Positions 36,707 through 44,227 of a stretch of DNA of 64,000 nt are shown one piece after another; positions within the stretch are counted from its first letter, which is position 1; the number at the start of each line of letters is the position of its first letter. The translations under genes and the position numbers were made by a program. This stretch comes from Flavobacterium hungaricum (GTDB taxonomy: Bacteria > Bacteroidota > Bacteroidia > Flavobacteriales > Flavobacteriaceae). The notes beneath the pieces were generated by a model, which was given only the letters and a program-made list of their open reading frames with translations, made no database searches and was not told the origin of the DNA. The stretch spans positions 868,001 through 932,000 of the forward strand of contig NZ_PRDM01000001.1 of assembly GCF_015182285.1 (NCBI RefSeq). Direction: 5' to 3'.

Positions 36707-37348
36707 ATGAAAAAATATATAATTATTTTAGGCACACTGTTTTTGAGTGCTGCGGCAGCTGCCCAAACTGAAAAAGTGAAAATGGGTATCAAAGCAGGAT
36801 TAAATCTTTCGACACTTACGTACGATGAAAACGAATTAAACTCCTCTGAAAAAACAGGATTTACAGCAGGAATTATGGTCGAAATTCCTGTAGTGAAAAA
36901 CTTTTCGCTTCAGCCAGAATTATTATACAGCCAGCAGGGAACAAAAACTTCCTTTTCTGATCCTGATGTAACAAATTCAAATTATAATGGCACACTCAAA
37001 CTGAACTATTTAAACATTCCGGTAATGCTGAAATATTATCTAATACAGGGTTTAAGTGTTCAGGCCGGTCCACAAATAGGAATACTTTTAAAAGCGAATA
37101 ATAAATATCAGGATAATTTTTTAGGTTATGAAAATAAGGAAAGCCTCAATCTAAAAGAGTATTCAAGTGGCATAGATACCTCGGTAAATTTTGGTTTAGG
37201 GTATCAATTCAAAGAAAAGTTTTATGCAGATTTAAGATATAATATTTCCTATTCCAATGTTTTTAAAAAAGGAGATGTAAATCATTTTATCAGCAATGAC
37301 ATGAAAAACAGAGTTTTTCAAATAACTATTGGTTATTTTTTCAAATAA
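36707..37348 (+). CDS. Outer-membrane beta-barrel protein (PorT-like/porin family)
   Basis: This 213-residue exported protein (signal peptide MKKYIIILGTLFLSAAAAAQ) has the eight-strand barrel layout of the outer-membrane protein beta-barrel domain family: KMGIKAGLNLSTLTYDENEL at the start, GFTAGIMVEIPVVKNFSLQP, LLYSQQGTKTSF, LNYLNIPVMLKYYLIQGLSV, AGPQIGILLKA, and a final strand RVFQITIGYFFK ending in Phe-Lys. Members are common and mostly of unknown role; PorT is part of the T9SS. It is downstream of the T9SS-exported protease, but that is not enough to call it a T9SS component. Confidence 0.8.
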   Translation: MKKYIIILGTLFLSAAAAAQTEKVKMGIKAGLNLSTLTYDENELNSSEKTGFTAGIMVEIPVVKNFSLQPELLYSQQGTKTSFSDPDVTNSNYNGTLKLNYLNIPVMLKYYLIQGLSVQAGPQIGILLKANNKYQDNFLGYENKESLNLKEYSSGIDTSVNFGLGYQFKEKFYADLRYNISYSNVFKKGDVNHFISNDMKNRVFQITIGYFFK

Positions 37349-37376
37349 TTAATAGCAGCCAACTTCCAAACCCAAA

Positions 37377-37409
37377 GAAGCAGTCTCTATTTGAGGCTGC
37401 TTCTTTTTT
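37377..37409. terminator. Bidirectional terminator between converging genes
   Basis: GAAGCAGTCTC pairs with GAGGCTGCTTC (one mismatch) and is followed by T6. It sits between the plus-strand barrel gene and the minus-strand gene ending at 37408. Confidence 0.75.
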
Positions 37410-37710
37410 ATGCTTTCATTATAATCGTATAATACAAAAACGTAATAGGAATATTAGACAATAAAAGCAAAATCTTAACCGCTATATCTTTTCGATATTC
37501 TGGAAGATGAATAAATCGATCAGTCAAATGAATGAACATAATTAAGTTAACAATAATGCACGCCAAAGCAAAAGGCCATGCAATAACCAAAACGATTGCA
37601 TTTTCTTTTGATACAATGTACAGCATAAACAAAAGCGTGCAAATTGTAAAAGTGCCAATAGCCAGTTCAAGAGATTGTTTTTCTTCAAAGTGTTGCGGTA
37701 TAGTTTTCAT
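37408..37710 (-). CDS. Small membrane protein, function unknown
   Basis: This 100-residue protein has three predicted membrane helices (about residues 16-34, 39-60 and 77-96) and short charged loops (TDRFIHLPEYRKD). No family is recognised. It begins 4 bp after the stop of the Coq4-like gene on the same strand, so the two are very probably translated from one mRNA and may act together. Confidence 0.6.
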   Translation of the reverse strand: MKTIPQHFEEKQSLELAIGTFTICTLLFMLYIVSKENAIVLVIAWPFALACIIVNLIMFIHLTDRFIHLPEYRKDIAVKILLLLSNIPITFLYYTIIMKA

Positions 37711-37714
37711 AGTT

Positions 37715-38167
37715 TTAAATTTTAAAAGTTTGTTGAATAGATTGAACAGGAATAAGCAGCATTTTTGAAAAATCCAAATAATGATACGGAAGTGCTTGTT
37801 TTCCTTTTTGAAATTGTTGCATAAAATACTTTATGCGTTTTGGGTAAAAAATAGTCCCCGTCAGCATTACCATAAAGAGATACAAGCTTCTTTTACCATT
37901 TCCAAAAAGGTAATACTGCATTCCGATTTCTTCATAAACAGAAATTCCTGTATTGGTCAAGACATGTATTATATCGTGATCTTCTAGTTTTTCCTGAATA
38001 TCAAAATGATTTTTATGTAAAAAACTCCCCAAACCAAAACCCAGACTTTCTTTGGGATAATCCATTAATGAAGTTTTATCTATATTCCAAGGCTCATTTT
38101 TCTTAAAATATTTCTGATACGGTTTTTTAGAACATTCGTACAGTCTTTCTATTAAATAATCTCTCAT
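37715..38167 (-). CDS. Coq4-like protein
   Basis: With the ATG at 38167 (MRDYLIERLYECSKKPYQKY) the protein has 150 residues; a longer frame begins at a TTG (38200) that overlaps a palindromic control site, so I reject it. The motif HDIIHVLTNTGISVYEE (His64, Asp65, His68, Glu80) fits HDxxH-x11-E, the metal-site signature of the Coq4 family. In eukaryotes and some bacteria Coq4 acts in ubiquinone biosynthesis. Flavobacteria use menaquinone, so the role here must differ or extend to another prenylated or hydrophobic substrate. The gene forms a pair with the small membrane protein 4 bp downstream. Confidence 0.75.
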   Translation of the reverse strand: MRDYLIERLYECSKKPYQKYFKKNEPWNIDKTSLMDYPKESLGFGLGSFLHKNHFDIQEKLEDHDIIHVLTNTGISVYEEIGMQYYLFGNGKRSLYLFMVMLTGTIFYPKRIKYFMQQFQKGKQALPYHYLDFSKMLLIPVQSIQQTFKI

Positions 38168-38185
38168 AAAGTTAAATTTATAAAG

Positions 38186-38204
38186 TTCTTTGAATTTCAA
38201 AGTA
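38186..38204 (-). promoter_or_regulatory. Palindromic operator of the Coq4-like gene
   Basis: TTCTTTG-AATTT-CAAAGTA is a near-perfect inverted repeat 19 bp upstream of the ATG at 38167. A copy with three differences in 25 bp stands 18 bp upstream of the YiiX-like gene. Confidence 0.55.
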
Positions 38205-38216
38205 AAACGATAAATA

Positions 38217-38246
38217 AAAAGCCGGATTGGGTATTACCGGCTTATT
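38217..38246 (-). terminator. Terminator of the YiiX-like gene
   Basis: On the minus strand AAGCCGG pairs with CCGGCTT and runs into a T-rich tail. It separates the YiiX-like and Coq4-like transcription units. Confidence 0.75.
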
Positions 38247-38252
38247 ATAAAA

Positions 38253-38924
38253 TTAATAAGTATCTGTAATTGTTTTAAGTAAGTTAGAATCAGCAAGGTC
38301 AGAAGGAGCAACCACTTTTTCGTCAAGCGGAATTTCGTTTCCATATCTCTCCTGTAAAATGGGTTGAATCCTCGGATCTGTCAAATTAAAATCTTTCAAT
38401 AATTTCGTTTGGCACAATTCTATTCCAGCGCCATTTTTGTATACTTTCCAGATTAATTCAGAGCAATAAATACGATTGTCCGTCCATTCAAAATAAGCAT
38501 CGTATTCTTTTCCTACAAGCGATTTTCCGTAATTTTTCATCTTCAGCAGTGCATCAGTAGTTAGTGCGCTCGTATCTTTAAGCCTTTTGATCACATATTT
38601 AGAATCTCTGCCGTGTTGAATCCATTGTTCCAGGGGAGTAGTTTTTACAGGCTGAACAGCTTCAAAAACCATCCAGCGGCCATTTTCTTTAAAGATAATA
38701 CCACAATGCGAAAATTTAGAATTCGTAGCAATTCGTACCGCCTCACATTGTTTCGATTCTGAAGTTTGAAAGATCAGATCTCCCTCTTTGATATTAGACG
38801 CAGCATTTGCCTCTACCTTATTTCCGGTAAACGGATTATTAGGGAATACCTTTATGGCAACAAAAAGAGCACATCCAAAACTCAGGATAAACGTAGTAAT
38901 TGGAAATAGATATTTAGTCTTCAT
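38253..38924 (-). CDS. YiiX/YebB-like NlpC/P60-superfamily cysteine peptidase
   Basis: This 223-residue protein has an N-terminal signal or anchor helix (YLFPITTFILSFGCALFVAI) and a permuted papain-like domain of the YiiX type. It opens with KEGDLIFQTS, has the conserved histidine block KFSHCGIIFKENGRWMVFEA, and near residue 147 the cysteine block IYCSELIWKVYKNGAGIEL; this permuted order (His before Cys) is diagnostic. Such enzymes cleave or transfer amide/thioester bonds in lipids or peptidoglycan peptides, but the substrate is unknown. It shares a palindromic control site with the Coq4-like gene. Confidence 0.85.
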   Translation of the reverse strand: MKTKYLFPITTFILSFGCALFVAIKVFPNNPFTGNKVEANAASNIKEGDLIFQTSESKQCEAVRIATNSKFSHCGIIFKENGRWMVFEAVQPVKTTPLEQWIQHGRDSKYVIKRLKDTSALTTDALLKMKNYGKSLVGKEYDAYFEWTDNRIYCSELIWKVYKNGAGIELCQTKLLKDFNLTDPRIQPILQERYGNEIPLDEKVVAPSDLADSNLLKTITDTY

Positions 38925-38941
38925 TAATTATGTTTTTAAAG

Positions 38942-38960
38942 TACTTTGAAGTACAAAGTA
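38942..38960 (-). promoter_or_regulatory. Palindromic operator of the YiiX-like gene
   Basis: TACTTTG-AAGTA-CAAAGTA is a perfect inverted repeat with a 5-bp spacer, 18 bp upstream of the ATG at 38924. See the near-identical site at 38186-38204. Confidence 0.6.
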
Positions 38961-38971
38961 AATAATAAAAA

Positions 38972-39003
38972 AAATAGCTGCCAAATAAAATGACAGCTAT
39001 TTT
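38972..39003 (-). terminator. Terminator of the barrel gene at 39026
   Basis: AAATAGCTGCC pairs with the complementary GACAGCTATTT with one mismatch. On the minus strand a run of T follows. Confidence 0.75.
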
Positions 39004-39025
39004 TAAATATATTTTAAAGCCTGGA

Positions 39026-39919
39026 TTAGATTCTAAAAATCCCTCCCACAGCAATAATTTTCTGAAAGAAAAAGAAATCCTGAGAAGCTTTATCATCACT
39101 GCTTAAAGTAGTTCTAATGTCCTGCATGTTGATGTAACCGCCTTTTAACTCTCCTTGAATGTAGAAGTGTTTAAAAAAAGTAACGTTTAAACCTGCTTTT
39201 GCAGAAACTCCGTAACCCGAGATATGAAAATCATCATGACGATCTTTACCCAAAAGCGTTGTATTTGTTTTAGGGTATAAAACTCCAGCGCCTAAACCTT
39301 CTGTTAAGTTAATCTGAACCTTATCAATATTTGGCAGACTAAACAATTTCGAAATATCGTCAAATCTAGAAACCTCTGTATTAATGTAATTCAAACCATC
39401 TGTATGCTCATAAATTAAAAAAGGAGTACCGCCTGTAGAAGAACCGCCGCCTTCCATAGCACCACCTTGAGACATGTCTACAGGTCTGTTATTATACACT
39501 CCATTGTAAATAGAACCAGCCTGATCTGCAGGTAAATTGATGTTTCCTGTAACATTTGCTGTCTGATTTTGTGTCATTACATATTTCATATGGTCCACAC
39601 CAATTGTTACACTGTAATGATCGCTAAAGAAATAACCCAATCTCAAATTGGTCTGAGGAATGGTCATATTAGCCGGATTAATATAATCAACATGCCAGCC
39701 TTTTGGTTTGTCATGAGCTTTCATATTATCAACAGTAAAGTTGTAATCCTTACCTCTAAAATTCACATCAGAATCCGAGTAAGTTTCTCTATTCCCGCCC
39801 CACATTACAAAGAATTTACCTTTATTATGTGCAGCATATTTTTGTACTGGTATTTCTTCCTGAGCAAAAGTGTTTAATGAAACACAAGTCAGAAAGAAAA
39901 ATAAAATTTTTGTTTTCAA
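39026..39919 (-). CDS. Outer-membrane beta-barrel-like protein with TTG start
   Basis: This 297-residue protein has a signal peptide (residues 1-19, KTKILFFFLTCVSLNTFAQ after the initiator). The initiator codon is TTG (39917-39919); no in-frame ATG would preserve the signal. The mature part alternates aromatic/hydrophobic and polar residues as in a barrel (KFFVMWGGNRETYS, TNLRLGYFFSDHYSVTIGVD, GYGVSAKAGLNVTFFKHFYI) and ends with the strand IIAVGGIFRI. Glycine-rich loops (GGAMEGGGSSTGG) are surface-like. No specific family is recognised. It begins 19 bp after kdsA on the same strand and may be co-transcribed with it. Confidence 0.65.
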   Translation of the reverse strand: MKTKILFFFLTCVSLNTFAQEEIPVQKYAAHNKGKFFVMWGGNRETYSDSDVNFRGKDYNFTVDNMKAHDKPKGWHVDYINPANMTIPQTNLRLGYFFSDHYSVTIGVDHMKYVMTQNQTANVTGNINLPADQAGSIYNGVYNNRPVDMSQGGAMEGGGSSTGGTPFLIYEHTDGLNYINTEVSRFDDISKLFSLPNIDKVQINLTEGLGAGVLYPKTNTTLLGKDRHDDFHISGYGVSAKAGLNVTFFKHFYIQGELKGGYINMQDIRTTLSSDDKASQDFFFFQKIIAVGGIFRI

Positions 39920-39938
39920 AGAACTTAAGTATTATAAA

Positions 39939-40757
39939 TTAAAAGGCGTTTACTGTTTTTCTAATAGCAACTAACTTATTCATTAAACCTTCAAAATAGT
40001 CTAAATGAAGCATATTAGCGCCATCACTTTTTGCATTAGCAGGATCAAAATGCGTTTCGATAAAAATACCGTCTACACCAACTGCAATCCCTGCTTTTGC
40101 AACTGTTTCGATCATATCTGGTCTACCGCCGGTTACACCCGCAGTTTGGTTTGGTTGTTGTAAAGAATGCGTTACGTCTAGTACTGTCGAAGCATATTGC
40201 TGCATAGTAGGAATTCCTCTAAAGTCAACAATCATATCTTGGTAGCCAAACATAGTACCGCGATCTGTAACCATAACATTCTCGTTATGACAGTCTAATA
40301 CTTTTTGAACAGCATGTTTCATGCTTTCAGGACTCATAAATTGTCCTTTTTTCAAGTTTACTACTTTTCCAGTATTTGCAGCAGCAACAACCAAATCGGT
40401 CTGGCGTACTAAGAAAGCCGGAATTTGTAAAACATCAACATATTGCGCTGCCATGGCAACATCTTCGTTAGTATGAATATCCGTAACAGTCGGAACGTGA
40501 AAAGTTTCTGAAACTTTTCTTAAGATTTTTAATGCTTTTTCGTCACCAATTCCAGAAAAACTATCGATTCTAGAACGGTTCGCTTTTTTAAAAGATCCTT
40601 TAAAAACATAAGGAATCTGAAGATTGTCGGTAATACCAACTAATTTTTCAGCAATTCTAAGTGCCATTTCTTCTCCTTCGATAGCGCAAGGCCCCGCCAA
40701 TAAAAAGAAATTTCCGCTTTCAGTATGCTTGATTTGTGGAATATTGTGTATGTTCAT
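39939..40757 (-). CDS. kdsA: 3-deoxy-8-phosphooctulonate synthase
   Basis: KdsA condenses phosphoenolpyruvate with arabinose-5-phosphate to Kdo-8-phosphate, the committed step of Kdo synthesis for lipopolysaccharide. The 272-residue length and motifs fit: FFLLAGPCAIEGEEMALRIA near residue 18, FKGSFKKANRSRIDSFSGIG near 53, PTVTDIHT near 91, VLQIPAFLVRQTDLV, NLKKGQFMSP, VTDRGTMFGYQDMIVDFRGI, and DVTHSLQQPN...GGRPD. It acts in the cytoplasm. Confidence 0.98.
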   Translation of the reverse strand: MNIHNIPQIKHTESGNFFLLAGPCAIEGEEMALRIAEKLVGITDNLQIPYVFKGSFKKANRSRIDSFSGIGDEKALKILRKVSETFHVPTVTDIHTNEDVAMAAQYVDVLQIPAFLVRQTDLVVAAANTGKVVNLKKGQFMSPESMKHAVQKVLDCHNENVMVTDRGTMFGYQDMIVDFRGIPTMQQYASTVLDVTHSLQQPNQTAGVTGGRPDMIETVAKAGIAVGVDGIFIETHFDPANAKSDGANMLHLDYFEGLMNKLVAIRKTVNAF

Positions 40758-40777
40758 TGTATGAAATTTTGGTAGTG

Positions 40778-40785
40778 CAAAGGTA
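40778..40785 (-). promoter_or_regulatory. -7 box of kdsA
   Basis: On the minus strand this reads TACCTTTG, a perfect TAnnTTTG box 20 bp before the ATG. No clear -33 TTG was found. Confidence 0.45.
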
Positions 40786-40824
40786 GTTATGATTTATGAA
40801 TACCAGATGAAGATTTAAGAATTA

Positions 40825-40975
40825 TTTATGAAGCTATTCCTGCTATTCGCTTCAATCTTTTTCTCTAAAACCCTTTTTTCTTGATCCTTGCAGGAGCTTC
40901 CGCTGGTCGCTCTGCAACGACCAGAAAAAACAGGTTTTCTCAAAAAAGGATTTCCGCTCCTATCAGGGCTAGGGC
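40825..40975 (-). repeat. Dispersed structured repeat element, copy 2
   Basis: Read on the minus strand this carries GCCCTAGCCCTGATAGGAGC then GGAAATCCTTTTTT, a variable central hairpin (CTGGTCG-TTGCAGAG-CGACCAG and flanks), then AAAAAGATTGAAGCGAATAG and CAGGAATAGCTTC. Both end blocks match the copy at 4002-4088. It lies in the 238-bp space between a membrane-protein gene and kdsA, about 20 bp after the former's stop. Confidence 0.65.
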
Positions 40976-40995
40976 TGAGGTGGAATTAAGAAAAA

Positions 40996-41430
40996 TTAAG
41001 TTAACTTTTTATAAAAAATAAGGAACCAGATAAAACCGCTAAAAAATAAAATATTAGCAGAAGAATTTATCCAAATTATAAGTTGAATTTGTTTTATAAA
41101 ACTATCAGGAGCAGCAGAATGAAAGTTGAGCAGATTGTACAGATTTATTTTGCTTAATAAAACAGCCGGCAGTATAATAGAACAATGAATTACAAAATTT
41201 TTAAGCTCAATTTCTTTTTTAATTTTGGAAAGTTTCCAATAGCGAAAAGTAGTGATCGCTAAGAATAAAAACTTTAGAAGATCTAAAATTAGTTTTCCTC
41301 CTTCAAGGTCAGTGTGCCATCCAGGAACTATTGATGATAAAAAATCAGATTGTAAGTAAACAATATAATACGGGAATAGAAGCAGTAAAAATGCTGCAAA
41401 TACAACCAGAATAGAATTTACTTTAATCAT
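40996..41430 (-). CDS. Membrane protein of unknown function
   Basis: This 144-residue protein has four predicted membrane helices (about residues 7-25, 47-62, 82-100 and 117-138). The loops are short, with a lysine-rich stretch LSKIKKEIELKN. No family is recognised. It begins 3 bp after the preceding membrane-protein gene, so the two are translationally linked and at the end of the operon that starts with the AGMO-like gene. Confidence 0.6.
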   Translation of the reverse strand: MIKVNSILVVFAAFLLLLFPYYIVYLQSDFLSSIVPGWHTDLEGGKLILDLLKFLFLAITTFRYWKLSKIKKEIELKNFVIHCSIILPAVLLSKINLYNLLNFHSAAPDSFIKQIQLIIWINSSANILFFSGFIWFLIFYKKLT

Positions 41431-41433
41431 AAT

Positions 41434-41760
41434 TTATTTTAACGCGGCTTTCTTATCGCGGTATCTTTTAATAAAAAACTGTACCGTAATAGTAATCAAA
41501 AGTAAAACTGCAAATAGAAAATTTAAAGCCACAATTCCTAACATTATTAAACCGCATTTGTTTCCATATTCTGAATTCGCATTTACATTCTCAGAAGCGA
41601 TATAAACCGAAAGGATCGATAAAGGAATTTGTAAAATAATTGTAAGCAGGGAAACATATCCAAACTTTAAATTTGTAGTTTCTCTGATCGCTTTATTTCC
41701 CCAAATAATCTGAATCAAAAATGGAATTACAAGTAATACAAAAGGCGATGTTCCGTACAT
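41434..41760 (-). CDS. Small membrane protein of unknown function
   Basis: This 108-residue protein has three predicted membrane helices (about residues 4-17, 33-52 and 70-94) and a basic C-terminus (RYRDKKAALK), which points to a cytoplasmic end. No family is recognised. It lies 25 bp after the lipoprotein gene and 3 bp before the next membrane-protein gene, in the same direction. Confidence 0.6.
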   Translation of the reverse strand: MYGTSPFVLLVIPFLIQIIWGNKAIRETTNLKFGYVSLLTIILQIPLSILSVYIASENVNANSEYGNKCGLIMLGIVALNFLFAVLLLITITVQFFIKRYRDKKAALK

Positions 41761-41785
41761 TTTTATTAGTTCTTTTATTGTAGTA

Positions 41786-42235
41786 CTATTGTTTCAGTCT
41801 CAATCCCATCGGAACCATCAAAACTCCTTTTTCATAAACATTTAAATACAAGATAACCGGCTTTTTCTGACCTTCCCATTTTAGTTCGTACACATTAAGA
41901 AATCCGGCGCCCATATTGCTTCTTTTGGTCGGGAACGGACAGCAGGTTTCTAATCTTGTAAACGTAATTTTTTCGCCGTTTGGTCCTGCCAGAGCATTTA
42001 AGAAACGGGTTTCATTTAAAGCCTCGTTGTTTGTGTTTTGAAAAAATATATTAATCGGATAATCAGGATCGTAACCGTACTTTTTATCCTTAGAAAATTG
42101 TGTAATGGCAAAAGTGTTGTCTTTTTTTAATATTAAATCAGGTGCATTATCGTCCACATTTTTTAAAGTTGATTTGGTGCTGACACAAGAAGCTGCGGTT
42201 AATGCTAAAAAAAGAACTAAGATTATTTTTTTCAT
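41786..42235 (-). CDS. Lipoprotein of unknown function
   Basis: This 149-residue lipoprotein (LALTAASCVSTKSTLK, Cys at about residue 17) has a single beta-rich domain with the conserved-looking block PINIFFQNTNNEALNETRFL and a paired cysteine ETCCPFPT. It has no TIM barrel and cannot be a Kdo-8-phosphate aldolase, a label that relatives near kdsA may carry in databases. The gene is 9 bp downstream of the lysoplasmalogenase gene. A role in the envelope is likely, but the function is unknown. Confidence 0.65.
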   Translation of the reverse strand: MKKIILVLFLALTAASCVSTKSTLKNVDDNAPDLILKKDNTFAITQFSKDKKYGYDPDYPINIFFQNTNNEALNETRFLNALAGPNGEKITFTRLETCCPFPTKRSNMGAGFLNVYELKWEGQKKPVILYLNVYEKGVLMVPMGLRLKQ

Positions 42236-42244
42236 GATTTCTGG

Positions 42245-42940
42245 TTATTGGTATTCGACTACTTGCTGTATTTTTTTTGGATTCAGTTTTAAAATACCAA
42301 CTACAATCAGATATTGTGCCAGAAGATACGTTGTCATAATAAAAAACGAGCTTTTTGGTATTGGAGTATGAAATTTATTCACCGCCAGAATACTATCTGA
42401 AATGACAAAAAATAAAGCACCCAAAAAGACCCATTTACTGCCCGGCCTTTCCCAAAGCAAGAATCCATTAAAAGCAAACAGAAGCATTATCGAAATAACG
42501 GTGGCATATACCGCAACTGGTATTTCAAGATTTCCTAAGTAAGGCATTAAAACAGTCACCATTCCGATTAAATAAACTGCAATTAAGATACTTCCGATAA
42601 CAAAAAAAGTTTTATTTCTTTTTTTGCTAATGCGGTTTTGTCTGTTGAAAAGGATACAATAGATAAGATGTGCCGTTAAAAAAGAAATCAGACCTAAAAT
42701 AAAGTAAATTTCTCCTAAATCTGTAAATAACAAAATAACATCTCCAATCCAAGAAAATAGAAGCGCCGCCAACAGCGTGTTTTGTGAGGGAAACTTTCTG
42801 TAAAAATAAGCTCCAAATCCAAGAACAGGAATCAGAATTGGTTTTAAAAACAAATCCAAATTCTCATCAGCTGTAAGCAGCACGATGAGATATACAATGC
42901 AGCAAACTGCATAAATTTTAAAAAAGGAAGAATTTCTCAT
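42245..42940 (-). CDS. Lysoplasmalogenase (YhhN/TMEM86 family)
   Basis: This 231-residue inner-membrane protein has about eight helices and the family's conserved acidic segments: LLFSWIGDVILLFTD near residue 62 and GALFFVISDSILAVNKF near residue 173. YhhN-family enzymes hydrolyse the vinyl-ether bond of lysoplasmalogens, giving an aldehyde and glycerophospho-compound; the animal homologue is TMEM86B. It starts 8 bp after the AGMO-like gene, which codes for another ether-lipid enzyme. Activity on a native flavobacterial lipid is inferred. Confidence 0.85.
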   Translation of the reverse strand: MRNSSFFKIYAVCCIVYLIVLLTADENLDLFLKPILIPVLGFGAYFYRKFPSQNTLLAALLFSWIGDVILLFTDLGEIYFILGLISFLTAHLIYCILFNRQNRISKKRNKTFFVIGSILIAVYLIGMVTVLMPYLGNLEIPVAVYATVISIMLLFAFNGFLLWERPGSKWVFLGALFFVISDSILAVNKFHTPIPKSSFFIMTTYLLAQYLIVVGILKLNPKKIQQVVEYQ

Positions 42941-42948
42941 AATAGGGG

Positions 42949-44220
42949 TTATGAAGTTATATATTGGGTTTGGTTGGTTTTAAAATCGATTGCAGCAAAA
43001 TAAACTGCCGCTAAAAATGATAAGCAGGCATAAGCTAAAACAATATAATTGCTTAGAAAAAAAACTTTATTTAAGCCAAACCAATCACCATAAAAAATGA
43101 TAATTGAAATAGCAGATACCAAACGAATTCCTTCCCATAGAACAGCAAACCTGCTTTTGTCCATTAACTCTGCACAGCTATATACAGTTGCAAAAATATA
43201 AAAACCGTAAATAAAAATAGCAGGAAGGCCGATTTTAGCAATATTGTCAAACAAATAACTCACAAACAGCAGTGTAATCAAGACCTGCAATACGGACCAA
43301 TAAACTAATTTTGGAGAATTCTGAATGCCGTATTTTTCAAAATCGTAAACATTTTCGATTTTATGTACCGGATATTTCTCTTCAAAGTTCTCTGGACGCC
43401 AGCCAGTTGGTCTAAACCAAATAGTGAGTTTATCGCTCCATTTTGGTGCCCGCCAAGCATCTTTGATCAATAAACTTAAATGCTGAAAATTGATTTTTAT
43501 CGGATTCCAGGTATGGGCAGGTCTCGTAATGCCAAAAACAGGCGGAACGGCATCTAATTCTTCCTGAAAAGTGCCGAAAAGTTTGTCCCAAAAAATAAAA
43601 ATCTGCGAATGATTTTTGTCTAAATATTCGGGGTTAATAGCGTGATGCACACGATGGTGCGATGGAGTAACCAAAATATGCTCTACAAAACCCATTTTTT
43701 TAATATGCTTGGTATGGTACCAAAACTGTAAAAACAAATGAAGCGGAAGTGTTATTGCAATTACAGAAGCAGGAACGCCCAGCAAAGCAGCGGGAATTAA
43801 TAAAAAGGTAAATAAATTAACCAAACTCGCGATAGGCTGACGTAGGGCACAGGCCAGATTAAACTCTTCGCTGCTGTGATGAATGGCATGTTTATTCCAT
43901 AAAAAATTAATTTGATGTGCCAATCGATGGCTCCAATATCCGTAGAAATCAATTACAAAAAAGGCAATGAAATAGGAGAGCACACTTGGCTCTAGGTGCT
44001 GAAAAGCGATTTTAGAAACCAGCCATTCGTAGGAAATAAAAGTAATGCTCAGTCCCAAAACATCCTTAACAGAATTGGTAATCCCAGAACTGATACTGGA
44101 AACGCTGTCGATTAATGGTGCGGTATCATTCTTTTTATAGATGCCGTAAAGTTTCTCGATTATGATCAAAACCAGAAAAACAGGCATTGCGATAATTAAT
44201 ATTTTTCCATACTCTTCCAT
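42949..44220 (-). CDS. Alkylglycerol-monooxygenase-like di-iron membrane hydroxylase
   Basis: This 423-residue protein of the sterol desaturase/fatty acid hydroxylase superfamily has all His clusters for a di-iron site: SHRLAH (His98, His102), KHAIHHSSEEFNLACALRQ (His111, His114, His115) and TPSHHRVHHAIN (His188, His189, His192, His193). The block from the second cluster through IFIFWDKLFGTFQEEL and the extra C-terminal helices follow animal alkylglycerol monooxygenase (TMEM195) more closely than short bacterial sterol desaturases. AGMO cleaves the ether bond of alkylglycerols using tetrahydropterin; whether this protein uses a pterin is unknown. It leads an operon with a lysoplasmalogenase. 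Confidence 0.82.
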   Translation of the reverse strand: MEEYGKILIIAMPVFLVLIIIEKLYGIYKKNDTAPLIDSVSSISSGITNSVKDVLGLSITFISYEWLVSKIAFQHLEPSVLSYFIAFFVIDFYGYWSHRLAHQINFLWNKHAIHHSSEEFNLACALRQPIASLVNLFTFLLIPAALLGVPASVIAITLPLHLFLQFWYHTKHIKKMGFVEHILVTPSHHRVHHAINPEYLDKNHSQIFIFWDKLFGTFQEELDAVPPVFGITRPAHTWNPIKINFQHLSLLIKDAWRAPKWSDKLTIWFRPTGWRPENFEEKYPVHKIENVYDFEKYGIQNSPKLVYWSVLQVLITLLFVSYLFDNIAKIGLPAIFIYGFYIFATVYSCAELMDKSRFAVLWEGIRLVSAISIIIFYGDWFGLNKVFFLSNYIVLAYACLSFLAAVYFAAIDFKTNQTQYITS

Positions 44221-44227
44221 AAAAAAA

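Noticed and set aside
41786-42235. Kdo-8-phosphate synthase-related label for the lipoprotein
   Set aside because: Too short, beta-rich and lipidated, with none of the KdsA motifs; the true kdsA is at 39939-40757.
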